From positions 1 to 64,000 of the forward strand of contig JAWZYV010017527.1 in assembly GCA_038373885.1 (NCBI GenBank): a DNA stretch of 64,000 bases, in the 5' to 3' direction. Below the pieces are notes generated by a model. That model did no database searches. It was given only the letters and a program-made list of their open reading frames with translations, and was not told the origin of the DNA. Position 1 is the first letter of the stretch, and every line of letters starts with the position of its first letter. A program made the position numbers and the translations under genes. Origin of the DNA: Cheiracanthium punctorium (lineage: Eukaryota; Arthropoda; Arachnida; Araneae; Cheiracanthiidae). Below are positions 1-12,400 of the stretch, one piece after another.

Positions 1-579
1 TCAAAGAAGTCATAAAATTGAGAACGACTAACGTTCAGATATATTTGATTATTAAACTTATGTATCTAAAAACAAGCACATTATAAAAAAAAATAAATTA
101 TTAATGTTTACAATTTTTTTGTTAAAGTGGCAAGGCTTAGATAATGTGGCTTTCGAAGAGTCTGGAAAAGTTTTTCTACATTCGGATACTACCTATATTA
201 AAAACTGCTTTTGTTCTTCATCCTCGGTTAAACAGGAATTGAATCATTGGATTAATTTTACTCCGCTTTCGACTGAGTCATTAAAAACCTCAAAAGCTTT
301 CAGTTTTTTTTCTTTTTCTTTCAAATAATACTGATTTTCATACCATACATCGGGATCAGTATTCAAAAATTGCATATTAAAATTAAATCTCTTAAAAAAA
401 ATTACAGTTCGAGATGAAATAAAAAAATCAACTTCTTTGTCCAATAAATGATCCACTTCGTTGAAAAATTGTTGCTCTTACATCTTTATCATCATCAGTT
501 TCTTTTTCAAGTGCAATTAATTTTACAGCCATGCTTATTTTGGCTTTTTTTTTTTTGCCATATTGTCTTCAAAAAATTT

Positions 580-1234
580 GGAGTGACTCCACTCGACTTT
601 CCGAACACTTACGATTAAGATCATTACCAAGCATTTAAATAAATTTTAATCGATGTATAATTCAAACATATATATACCAAATTGAAGCTCGAACGAATGT
701 ACCGTTTAAACGCTAGCGCACTTTCAAGAATTTCTCCCCATAGGCCATAATGTAAAAGAAATCTTTATTTTATCCCTGTAGAAAAACTGTAAGTCCTATA
801 CACATCAAAATCAATACAGGTCTTGCGACGGTGGTTTATAACATGTATACCCAATTTGAGCTCAATCGAATGTACCGTTTAAACGCTAGCGCACTTTCCA
901 GAATTTTCCTCCATAGGCCATTATAATGTAAAAGAAATCTTTGTCGTAGCCCTGTATAAAAACTGTAAGTCCTATACACACCCAAATCCATACCGGTCTT
1001 GCGACGGTGGTTTATAACATATATGCCCAATTTGAGCTCAATCGCATGCCCTGTTCAGGAGCTATCGTGTTCACTCACATACACACAAACACACATACAC
1101 ACACACATCTCGTAAAAATAGCATAAATGAATTCAGAAGACCTCAAAACGTGTCAATACACCAAAATCTCGAATTCGAATTTTTTCATGATTACAATACT
1201 TTCCTTACATGGTACATGTTCGGAAAGTAAAAAT
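580..1234 (-). mobile_element. ACTTTCCGA-ended repeat, copy 1 (with internal 172-bp tandem units)
   Basis: The ends read ACTTTCCGAACA (about 596) and the inverse TGTTCGGAAAGT (about 1217-1228), bordered by a TGGAGTGACTCCA palindrome on the left. Inside are two and a partial third near-identical units containing GTTTAAACGCTAGCGCACTTTC, spaced about 172 bp apart (699 and 871), followed by a CA-rich microsatellite (about 1076-1107). A second full copy in the opposite orientation lies at 36970-37646 and a tail fragment at 3115-3196. It is probably a non-autonomous DNA element of unassigned superfamily. It interrupts the decayed gene at 104-2300. Confidence 0.6.
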
Positions 1235-1445
1235 GAAAATGCAACTTGCTCCAAGTTAAGATACCAAAGATGGCTTGTCATTTTATAGATCTTTGTTTGC
1301 AGACTCTTTATCAAATTTTTAGTAATGAACCAGCGATTCTAATAGTTTTAAGTCTTGATTGGGGCTAAAGTCTGAGTGGGAGTGTTGAACCATGCCTTTA
1401 CATAAATATTTATTTTTAATAAATATTATGCTATTAAACAAACTA

Positions 1446-1476
1446 GGAGCTATTAAACAATGTCTTTAATAGCTCC
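1446..1476. other. Perfect 12-bp hairpin
   Basis: GGAGCTATTAAA at 1446-1457 is the exact inverse of TTTAATAGCTCC at 1465-1476, with a 7-nt loop. It lies inside the decayed TE gene. No function is evident. Confidence 0.5.
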
Positions 1477-1568
1477 TTTTTCTAAATCTGTTAATGAGAC
1501 CTGATGTCTGAAAAGAAGTATTTTGAAACAATAAATTGCCTTAGACATCCACCTGTTTGTATGTATGG

Positions 1569-1640
1569 AACCTGGAGTAATGAACCTGGAGTATGGAGTA
1601 TAATATACCTGGAGTATAGACAGTATACCTGGAGTATAAT
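1569..1640. repeat. ACCTGGAGTATA minisatellite
   Basis: The phrase ACCTGGAGTA(TA) recurs four times with spacers of 14-24 bp. The repeat is short and imperfect, consistent with local slippage or duplication. Confidence 0.6.
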
Positions 1641-2300
1641 GAACAGCACCAGATACTCTGAAAGAAATGTCAATTTGGAGAGACTCCTATAAAAATTAAA
1701 TAATGTTGGATTAATTCTTTAGTTATCCCTGTTATTATTCTATAGTTAGTTATTATTCCATAGTTATCCCTGAGCTGTTGATTTCTTAAATGTTCTTCAA
1801 GAAAATTTGAAATTTCTTCCAAATTCTGTATTCTTTATGTAATAGTTTCATCTTCGATAGCAGTTTTGTACTTCGTCTTGTATAACTTAGACCACCCAAT
1901 CTGAATTTTTTTTTAATTATCTGGATGAAGAGAAGTAGCTTTGCTACTTTTCAATCAAAACAGATTTTAGGATGATTTCTAAAATAGGGTGGCGACAAGG
2001 TAAATATAGATGATTTAGATCCTGTAATTGCTGCAGCAAAAAATGCACGTTCCCCTAAGGCAACCAGTGGTATCAAAACACACTGCCTGAATTTTGCCAA
2101 CTGCCTCCCGTTCTTCAACTGCTGTAAGTACAGCTTTTGCCTGAGAGTTATTCTCATGTTATTTTCAAGCTGAGGAACTCCTATTAACTGTTCTTCATCG
2201 CCACAGCTAATTAAAAGCGTTTTTCTCTCTACAATTTCTTTATTAAAAAATATGAGGAAGCATTTTTCCATCCCAGTGAACAACAGCACTCTCTAAATCA

Positions 2301-3337
2301 GAATTTTAAAATCTGCTTTTGATGAGATCAATTCTTGGCTTTCGAAATTCTTGTCTTCGGAGTCTTACACCACGTCAAGGGTCCTGCACCGGAAAGATAC
2401 TATGTATTAGTGTTAAACCACTTGAAATGAAAATCATAACGATAATATGGGAGTTAGGGGAGGCATAGCCCCTCCTTGTCAATACGTATGGGCACCCATG
2501 TCCATTCTAAAAGTAAATAATAACAGGTAACAAAAATAGATTTTTAATAAAGTGAATTTGAGAGGTTTGACTTAGATGTGCTTCAACTGAAATACAAATC
2601 AAGATCTTTCTTTTGAAGATCAGAAATGCAAACTGAATAAATAAAAATATTTCATGAATTGTAGTTTAAGTTATGAAAATTCTTGATTTATTTTTTGTTT
2701 ATTGATGCAAATAATACAAGAAACGGTCAAAAGTATTTAAAATTCTTAATTTATCTTTTTTCACTAATTTTACAAATATGTAGATTTTGGTGCTACGACT
2801 CACAAACTGACCAAAAAAACACTGAATGCCATTAAATATTGGTTTTTGTTGAGAGTAAAAGTTCGAAACAACAACATTTTTTATGAAATAAAACATGAAC
2901 CAGGTTTGTATAGCAAATAGTTTATACTAAATGAAGGAAAAACTTCATATTTTTGGCAAAAATCGTAATTTATCGAGAATTCAACCTCGATGCGGCACGG
3001 GTTAATATGCAATTGAGCTAAAACTTTACCGATCTCATTTTCTAGTCAATTGGCAACTTTTAGGGGGGTGCCCCCAAAAATAACATTAAAAAAAAATTCC
3101 CCCATGTAACTTGTGTCCATACATCAAAATCTCGAGGTCGAATTTTTTCATGATTACAATACTTTTCTTACATGGTACATGTTCGGAAAGTAAAAAACTC
3201 CATGTTTGCTGAGGAATGGGAGAGAGTGACATAGTTAAATAACATTGAAAAAAGGTACAGCATCATGAAGGTGGAATCCGTTTAACAGTATATATATATA
3301 TATATATATAATGTGTACATATATAAGTGCTGCTTAC
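2301..3337. other. Non-coding, mostly unassigned (3' flank of SHOC2 exon 4)
   Basis: AT-rich sequence between the TE relic and the last visible SHOC2 exon. It holds the tail fragment of the ACTTTCCGA repeat (3115-3196) and a TA microsatellite (about 3287-3311). On the minus strand it belongs to the intron after exon 4. I see no splice-bounded coding exon in it. Confidence 0.5.
3115..3196 (-). repeat. Tail fragment of the ACTTTCCGA-ended repeat
   Basis: Positions 3118-3196 match the right end of the copy at 580-1234: ATCAAAATCTCGAG, TTTTTTCATGATTACAATAC, then TACATGGTACATGTTCGG. Only about 80 bp remains. Confidence 0.65.
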
Positions 3338-3406
3338 ATTTGATTTGCTAAGATCCAGTCTTTCAGCTCCGTCCTCGCGGCATTTTGTAAACTCCCTGGA
3401 TATGTC
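3338..3406 (-). CDS. SHOC2: SHOC2 coding exon 4
   Basis: The 69-bp exon encodes DISREFTKCREDGAERLDLSK plus SN. The acceptor is TTTCTCGTTTCAG and the donor AAT/GTAAGC. Both boundaries are phase 0. This is the exon that identifies the family: KCRE, four residues, then RLDLSK is the entry into LRR1. Confidence 0.85.
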
Positions 3407-6400
3407 CTGAAACGAGAAAGGAAAAGTGTCACTGCGTGTGCATCCTAGATTTTACTCTCATTTCAACATCCACTATTTCAAACGTACTGAAATTCGAAAA
3501 AAAAAGAGCGAATCAGTACGTTTAAAAATTAAACTATGATGTATCAGGGTTCGTGCGGGTCATCCATTCGCTTTAATTACGAACTTTTGAGAAATTGTAG
3601 TAATACGGCCTACTATTTAAGATTCGAGAGAACTTCTAACCATATTTTATATAATAAATAAATAAATAAATAAATTACTAACACTGGAAAATTATTAATC
3701 TAAAAATGTAAAGAATTTTTTTAATAGGAATTCGTTATAGGAAGATTTCGTTGCGTTTTAACAAACTCAACTCACACGAGTGCGAGAGTACTACAGAAAA
3801 ACAACCACCCGAACTCACCAGATCAGCCACGATAGACTTCTTCTTAACAGTGGGCTTGGCAGTTTTGGTGCCGGGAGGATGAACAGTCACGTGCTTGGGC
3901 CTCGCACCCTCGCCGCTCAGAGACCCCGAACTCAGCTTCTTCTCCTGGGGGCAAGGGAAAAAAAATCATGCATTGCGATTAGATTATGAAACACTCTGTC
4001 AAAATCGTATATGAGAATAAAACTTTTACCCACAACTTCGAAATTTCATTACAGGCATGCGCAGTACTTCATTTTAAGAGTTTGCGTATTTCAACACTTT
4101 CAGACTAGGGGTGTAACGAATATTCGGTAGGCCGAATATTCGTTATTCCGAATATTCGGTATATTCGGAATATTCGGTAAGCCGAATAGTTGTGGCCGAA
4201 TATTTCTACATATTCAACTGAATAATTTCGGAACAAAGAGAGAAAAATATTTTTTTAAATGCATTTACAAACAATATTGCTTAGTTATCCTTCAATATGT
4301 TAATCTCATATAATAAAATATCTCAAGTCCTTGAATTTTAAGCTGAATGGAACAATCTAAAATATTTAATAATATGACAGAAATGCAGACTTTTCTACTG
4401 GGTGACACTACTTGACTTGATTTTCCAATTTCTTTATTGGGTGTGGATAGAAGGAATTTTTTCAGATCCTCAATTACAAACATAATTTTGAAAAGCTGTT
4501 AAATATGTTTTGCTTAGAGGCCAAAACTGTAAAGACCAAAGCATGATGTAATGTATAGTTACCATATTAATCACATTTACCATAACACATTTATTAAATT
4601 ATGAATATCTCAAAATATATAATTCATGCTGTTATTAGTGTTTTACTTTGTAAAAGATATTTTTTCATGACCAAGATTTTTTTAGCTCTACAGATAATAT
4701 ACTGTTGTGTGTTTTTAAGTACGTACAAATAATATAAAATGCATTTTGATTTGTCTTTATTTAGTATTTAATTACAAAACTGAAAAGCGATATTTTATTT
4801 GCAATTAAAATGAAATTAAAAAAAATTAATATCCGGTATTCTGCCTAGTCACTATTCGTTACATCTCTATTTCAGACCTGATTAATTTCACTTTGAATTA
4901 AATAATTTTCCTTTTGATAAGAGATTCAATTTGTAATTAAAAATATGAAAAAAATATTCTCATTATTAAATGTTCGCGAAAAATTATTTTTTCTTTATGT
5001 GCACAATTTAGGGCATCTATCCTGTATGATAGTGTAGGTCATTTTTGTGTCCCCAGTTGTGGGCGCACGGTCAGAAAGGGGTTAAATACCTGCTGTGTGT
5101 AGTGCTTAAATTGACACCCCCAAGTAAAAAGTGCGGACGTTTCGGGTGGTGTGGATGGTCCGTCCTTCTTCAGAAGCGAAGAGTTAAGATTTCCACACGG
5201 ACAGGAAAGTAAAATTACAAAATATAAAGAAAGTGCGAAGAAAAAGTAGTTGCTATACGTGATTAGGAAAAAGTAAGACAAATAGAGAGAATAAATGTTG
5301 GTAAGAAATTGGCAAAAAGAAGACAGTCAGTCAGGACTGTAATAGAAGATAGAAGAAATCGTTATCTTTCTATTCTCGGGGCGCCCCCCCCCCTCTTTCG
5401 GAGGGGTTTAGACAGAAGACAAGACCAAAAAAAAATTAATTAATTAATTAAAAAAAAGGGAATGAACTTGGACCTGTCATATTCCGTTTTATGAGGAAAG
5501 AGCTTTATTATTATTACGGCTGCAAAAATGAACGATCATTTAGCACTTCTTAAAGTTTAAAATTAAGAAACTGTGAATTAAAAAATTTAATCATAATGAG
5601 TAAAATACAATATAACTTATTAAACTGACTGAATCATAAAACCTCCCAAAAGTAAAGAAACTTAATTATACTCGTTTCGAAATGATAAAGCAATTTTGTT
5701 TTTAATAAAAAAAAGTTTTTGATAAAAAAAACTGAATCATAAAACCCCCCAAAAGTAAAGAAACTTAATTATACACAAGTTTCGAAATGATAAAGCAATT
5801 TTGTTTTTAATAAATTGGAATGCGGTTTTGAATAAAACCGCATTCCAACTTTCACTTTTTATCTTAGCTTTAGTTATAAACGCTTTCTTTTTTTTCGGGG
5901 GGGGGGGAGAGTAAGGGGTGTGGGTCTCTCTGAGCTGTTTACACTCTGAATAGTTTTTTGTAATCATACGGAATTAATTTTCAAGCACGATAGAGCAATA
6001 CCCTTAACACTGTGAGTGTCGAATCAGTTTGCCTGTAAAACAAGTTTCCCAGCATGGGTAAGGCAAGACACGGAAAAACTGAATACTGGGACATAGTCGT
6101 TGAACAGCTATGACTAAAACGTAGGCAGTTTATGTGCCCGGGGAGTGTTTTGGGGAGGGGAAAGCAAATCCTCCCTTGGCGGATGTGTTTTGGGGTCCCC
6201 AACCCTACGCCCGGGGACACCAGGGCGCCGCCCATCGTTTTACAAGTGCCCGCCGCTGTTCAACCACGATTAAAAAAAAAAAAGTTTCAGTTTTCAATAA
6301 AATGTTGCGTAAAGATTTTCTAATTATCAATTATTTACCAGACACATGAACATTTTGATTACTTATGAGCAGGGGTATCATTATACTCTCCTAATTACGA

Positions 6401-9400
6401 AACAATGACTAATGAAATGTTACACCGAAAATTACACTGACTTTGATATATATATATAGTATATGCATATTTTAATAGTTTTTACTCCTTGTAGATTTTT
6501 TATTCTTTATTTATTAATTATTAATGTTACTTAAGAATAGTAATAATAATTTTTATATATTAAATTGGGATTTTAGAACTTTTTTTTTTCATTCATTATG
6601 TGCACGTAAAACTATGTCCAACAACAAATTCACCTGGAAAAATTAAATGACTTCTGCCGCCCAACGGTACACTAGAACGTGCTTTTAGGTACAAAAAGTT
6701 GGGGATCACTGCTTCATTAAATGCCTCAGATATTCTAGGGACAGACACTATCTAAGACACAAACAATACCTACAACTTGTTTTTAATTTTTCCTGCAGCT
6801 TTGGGACAGCACATTAGACAATACGTGAAACCCACTCCTATATAACATTATTTCTGGAAATCCGAAGCGGCATTCGTTATACGCGAATAATAGAAAGAAG
6901 AGGAAGAAGAAAGCAACGTTATACCAACACCTCCTAGATATTAGAAAGCCTAACATCTGCTACGTCACCAGTAGGCCTTCAAAAATGACGTCATCACAAT
7001 TTTATTTTCATAAAGTAAAACTATTTAAAATATCTGGTTAATTTACTCACGCATGGCAGCATTTTAATGTTTTGAGATAGAAAATTTAATTTTACGACAA
7101 AAGGCAAGTTTTTAACTGTAACTAATTAGGTATTGCAATAAGGAAATAGATCATAATGAATTGTTTTGTATCACAAAGGTATTTTAATTTTTATCTCTAG
7201 CTTAAGATATTTTCTAATATTTGTATCATTCACCAGAAAATTTAACCCTTTAACGCGCAGTGATCCCACTCTGGGAACACCCAACTCTGACAGCTGTCGT
7301 CAAAAAAGGGTCTCTAGATCTGTGGCAAGCGATGAACGTTTCGATCGTCCGCCATCATGCTGGTAGTTAAGTGGAGCGATGGCAGCGGCTGCCCTTTTTT
7401 CAGCATTGGGAAAGGGTTGCGCCTCAAAGGGTTAAGATATTTTCTAATATTTGTATCATTCACCAGAAAATGTAAGTAGTTTTACTTTATGAAAATAAAA
7501 CTGTGATGACGTCAAAGCTTCAGTTGTTAGGCTTTCAACATGTAGGAGGTGTTGGTTCTACTCGTTCATACATCTAACACATTTAGACCTTACCGTGGCC
7601 ACCCGTTCCTTCATCTCCGTGTCACCCGACGCCTGCTGTTCCTGAGAGTCGTTGTTGTCAGAAGCACCGCCCCGAGCGCCGCAACACTCCACGTGGCAGC
7701 AAGAAGACGTGTGTTCTCGCTAGAAGAGGAACAACAAGTAATATAAACCGTGCGGAAAGCATGCGTCATGAAACATTTCAGCGGCACGCACGGGCGTAGC
7801 TATAGCTTTCACATAGGAGGAATATGAGGAGGAGGGGTGTCATTCTTACTGTAAAATTTAACTGACAGTAATTTTTTTTTTTTTTACTATAAATATTTTG
7901 TAAAAAATTTTCAATCTTATTTATAATAAATATTCTTCATTACTCATTAAATCATACAGTTCGCAAAATTAATTTGAATTTTTTAAGTATAAAATCTTTT
8001 AAATTTAAAAGAAATCTAAACTGGAATTTTTACCGTATTCTATTGTGAGGCACGGATACAAAATGTGGCCATTTGGCCAAAATTCGTATTTCTGCGTACA
8101 TTAAAGGGGTGTCCAGCCTCCCCCCCCCTCCATATATACGTCCGTGATGGCATTAATCTCTATGAGACCGAAAACAAGTTGGAGATATTGTTTGTGTCTT
8201 ACATAGTGTCTGTTGCTTGAATATTTGAATCATTTAATGAAGCAGTGATCCCCAACTTTTTGTATCTAAAAGCACGTTCTAGTGTACCGTTGGGCGGTAG
8301 GAGCCATTTAATTTTCCGAAGTGAATTTGTTGTTGGACATAGTTTTACGTGCACATAAGGAAAGAAAAAAAAATAGTTCCAAAATCCCAATTTAATATAT
8401 AGAAAATATTATTACCAGGGGCGTAGCCAGAAATTTTTCATGGGGGGGGGTTACGACTACTACAACTCATATATATGTATGCGTGTGTGTGATAATGTAG
8501 TGAAGAATATGCATTTTGTATGGCAAAAAATTTCTCATGGGGGGGGTTATGACCCCCCTAACCCCCCCGTGGCTACGCCCCTGATTATTACTATTATTGC
8601 GTAATATTAATAATTAATAAATAAAACATAAAAAATTTACAAAGAGTAAAAACTGTTAAAATATACATACATATATATATATATTTATATATCAAAGTCG
8701 GTGTAATTTTCGGTGTAACATTTCATTGGTCATTGTGACATTTCATTGGTCATTGTAATACTTTTAATGTAATTAGGAGAGTATAACGATATCCCTGCTC
8801 ATAGGTAATCAAATATGTCTGGTAAATAATTGATAATTAGAAAACCTTTACGCAACATTTTATTGAAAACTGAAATATTTTTATCGTGGTTGCACAGCGG
8901 CGGGCACTTGTAAAACAATGGGTGGCCCTCTGGTGTCCGCGGGCATAGGGTTGGGGACCCCAAATCTCACTTTGCCTACCCCTTCCCAAAACATACGCGC
9001 ACACAAACTGCTTACATTTTAGTCATTGCTGTTCAACGACTGTGTACCAGTATTCAGTTTTTCCATGTCTTGCCTTACCCATGCTGGGAAACTTGTTTTA
9101 CAGGCAAACTGACTCGACGCTCACGGATTTTTCTATGGTGCTTGAAAATTAATTCCGAATGATTACGAAAGGCTATTCAGAATGTAAACAGTTCAGAGAG
9201 ACCCAGGGTTCCCTGTGTTCTTTACGACGAAGGGCTTGGACTGAAGAAGTTCAAAACAATTTTTGAACGAAACGTGCGTATCCTCTTACCTATTACTTCT
9301 TATGTGGGTTTTTTACAAAGTTTTTTTAATTACTAGACCCACACTCCTTACTCTTCCTCCGCCCCCCCCCCCTCAAAAAAAAAGGAAAGCTTTTATATCG

Positions 9401-12400
9401 GAAGCTAAGATATAAAAAGTAAAAGTTGGAATGCGATTTTATTCCATCTATGCTTTTTTATTAAAAACTAAATTGCTTTACCATTTCGGAACTTAAGAAT
9501 AATTTGGTTTCTTTACCCTTTTTTTTTCCGAACAAAATTCAAATTAATTTTGCGAACTGTATGATTTAATGAGTAATGAAGAACATTTATTATAAACAAG
9601 ATTAAAAGCTTGTTATATAATGAAAATTTTTTATAAAATATTTATAGTAAAAAAAAAAAAAATTACTGTCAGTTAAATTTTACAGTAAGAATGACACCCC
9701 TCCTCCCCATATTTGGACCCCCTCCTATGGCACGCAATAGTTTGCCGTTTCTACTCAACCCAGCCCAGTTTGAATTTACATTGTTCGGCATTTTTTTTAA
9801 TTCAAAATTTTGTTCATTCGGATTTTTTTTTTTTTTTCAGCTTCTGCTTCAGGCTAGCAAAAATTTCCCAAGTAACTCCAATTGTTGTCCATTCGCGTGC
9901 TTGCATCCTAAAGAAAAATTCTAGAGAGTGTGCATAGAATTTCTTGAAATGAGCCTAAACAATCTCTATTACACCATATTGACTCGCGTAATAGCCACAG
10001 CCCCGTTTTGAAGAAGAATAAATCATCAAAATATTTTCCCCGCATAAAAGTCGCAGTCACATATTTGACCTTCATCCAGAAAATAGAAAATTATCAACTG
10101 AACTCTTCCAAGAACTACAGTGCTACAGATACTTTAAATGAAAGTGATTTTTTATGAATTATGTCAGGAGTGTAGCCAGGGGGTGGCTGTTTGGGCTGCA
10201 GCCATACCCGAAATGTTTAGAAAGATATGCAGAAAATTATGTATTAATTTTGTATGTATGTAGGATAAATTTAAAAGTTCCCCTGGAGAAATTTGTGGTT
10301 CAGATATGGACCGAATCCAAATGCAATTTTTTTTTTCTAATGAGGTTTTTTCCAAATGCAAACATTTAAAACTCGGTTTATGAATTTCCCTTTTCTTTTC
10401 TTTCTAAAAAAAAATAATAAATAAATAAATAATTTTCATATTTGAACATTATAAAGCAAAATAAAAAGACCTCTTCCCCGCCACCCCCCCCCCCCAAAAA
10501 AAAAATTGTTATAACGATTTTTATAAGTTAATATACAGCATTCCATATTTTTAGTTCTCAGCCACCCCTGAAAAAAAAATCCTGGGTACGCAACTGAATT
10601 ATGTATTATGTTACTAGAATTTTTTGACAAAATTTTCTCAAAATTTATTTGGGAATATATTAATAAATATATTACCATACGAAGAAAAATATCTTATTTT
10701 GTGTTCAACTGACGGAAAGACTAAATAATAAACATCACATAATCTGGAAGTATTTGGTAAGTGAGTCCACACAATTTTTATTACGGTACACAACAGACTA
10801 TATCTGGGCTTGTTTAACGACGAGTGGGAGTATTTTCAAAAATCCTCTTTTTTTCCAATTTTATTATCAATAAAAAATTTGAGAATGAGGAAAAATAATG
10901 CGTGGCATTGCTGCAATTATTTTTGCCGCAATGATAACTAAAAGGTACTTTTATTTTGTTGACAAAATAAAATGGTTACATACAAAGTTTAATGTTAATT
11001 AATTAAACTAAACGAAATTTAATTCAAAATGTGATTAAATTAAGACACGCAATAAATTAATAAAAACAGTTAAATAAATAAAATGGCCAGAAGAGGGAGA
11101 AAAAGAATAATTTAAAATTCACACCCATCCTGCCCCCCCCCCCCCTAGTTGAATCGTTACTAGTGTGGATCACAATCTGGCTACCTCCTAGCTCAAGCCC
11201 TCGCAGAAATGGTCAGAGGTCATAAAAAACGTATACTTACGGTAAGCAGTTTATAACCATTATAATAATGCATTTTATAAGCACAAAATTATCGATATCA
11301 GTAACAGCAACTCAAGCAATCTCTAAAGGAAAAATTTCAATCTCAAACATCATCGGATCTGGGTCTGGGTACTCAAGTGCCTTTGTTGGTACACAAAAAC
11401 AGGCCCTTATTTTTTTCGTTCGGCGAAGATGCGGCAGTATCCATATTTTACCAAAAGTGAGAAAGAGAAAAGTATTAAAAAAAAAAAAAAAATATTAGAA
11501 TAATATCCACCAATCAGTGCAGAAAAACATTTCTCCACCAGTTTAGGAGAAATCCAAGAATTCTCCCGAGCGACTTCCCCATTGGTGGAAGCGTGTCCGC
11601 GCGAGCCAATTACGCTTCCGGGAGGGAGGAGCCACCGAATGACGACACGCGAGTTTGGCTCCGCCCCCCCCGTTACATAACCGTCGAGGAGCGAGCCAGA
11701 ATGTCGCCACAGATTCGCAGGGCGCGCGCGACGCCAGTTCCAGGGGAATGAAAATTCCTGGGGCTGAGTTGTTTGGAAACATGCCAGGAGAAATGATTGA
11801 TAGATTAGTAAGTACACCACGGCGGTGGCTTTGAAGACGTGAATTTTGGGATAACTACAAAGACACGACCACGAGTGCTTTTACAGCAAATGTCTGAGCC
11901 GATCAGAAAATGTTCTTCAGTTCGCCAAAATTCCAGTTTTTTAATACAGTGATCTCTCACTTAAGCACAGGGGACAGAGGAAAAAAAGCACGCATAAACG
12001 ACAAACTACAAAAAGGGGCTTGAAAGTGAAATATCGGTACATTGAATTGCATGATATTGTTAATTAATACTATGCATACGATGAAAAATATAAAGAGAAA
12101 TTTCAAAATTTAGGGTAGTCTTTTTTTTTTTCACACTAAATTACATTGCTTTTGATGAACACACACACACACATAAAATAAAATAAAATAAATAAACGGA
12201 TATCCGATTTTGTTATAAGGGAGAGCGGGGCTAATGGTAGACACTTTTTTTATTTTAAGCTGTAGTTCAGTGAAATATGCAGATATATAAAAATAAATTA
12301 TACTAAATTAACAAATAATTTTACTTTTTTTTTTTAAAGATTCCACATCACTGGAATAAATTCGAATTACACAAGTAAGGAAAATTTTCGTTTCCTACCG

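Larger units (their letters stand above)
104..2300 (-). pseudogene. Decayed transposon-derived gene, split by a repeat insertion
   Basis: Reading the minus strand from about 2290 down, two blocks look like one old protein. The upstream block (about 2000-2290) reads CGDEEQLIGVPQLEN, then after a frameshift GKIQAVCFDTTG. The downstream block (about 104-560) reads VFNDSVESGVKLIQ, a stop, then FNSCLTEDEEQKQFLI. The intervening stretch at 1230-1400 reads SHLWYLNLEQVAF. I recall similar phrases (CFDTT; ERGVKLIQ followed by an acidic stretch) from uncharacterised TE-like proteins of arthropod genomes, but I cannot name the family. Frameshifts, in-frame stops and an inserted repeat at about 580-1234 make it non-functional. 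The order of the blocks is what a single minus-strand gene would give. The function is unknown; a transposase-like or domesticated TE protein is a guess. Confidence 0.45.
5748..9525. repeat. Large inverted repeat enclosing SHOC2 exon 2
   Basis: The left arm (about 5748-6780, plus 6922-7024) matches the reverse complement of the right arm (about 8170-9525, plus 7483-7557). Shared landmarks are GGAATGCG near the outer edge, GTTTGCCTGTAAAACAAG with TTTCCCAGCATGGGTAAGG (6029; inverse near 9100), the GGCGGGCACTTGTAAAAC region, and AAAAAGTTGGGGATCACTGC (6696; inverse near 8250). The right arm also holds a 168-bp hAT element (8416-8583), a Penelope-like fragment (about 9208-9335) and an extra segment with exon 2. 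Divergence between arms looks like 10-20 percent by eye. The GTGATCCCCAACTTTTTG phrase recalls hAT termini, so arms may be TE-derived. Confidence 0.7.

Noticed and set aside
3338..3406. RSU1 or another LRR protein instead of SHOC2
   Set aside because: The KCRE-x4-RLDLSK arrangement preceded by a long basic, disordered tail fits SHOC2 better; RSU1 begins its repeats after a short and different leader.
5130..5185. Sixth hammerhead on the minus strand
   Set aside because: CUGAAGA and GAAAC are present at the right spacing, but stem II scarcely pairs and no U-H site follows, so it is kept only as a possible decayed relative.
7808..9720. Second large inverted repeat
   Set aside because: The pair 7808-7985 and 9535-9720 is explained by two copies of one MITE family in opposite orientation, also present at 24325-24625.
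11407..11820. 137-codon open frame on the minus strand
   Set aside because: It is open only because the CpG-rich island lacks stops, ends in a T run, and shows no domain or splice support.
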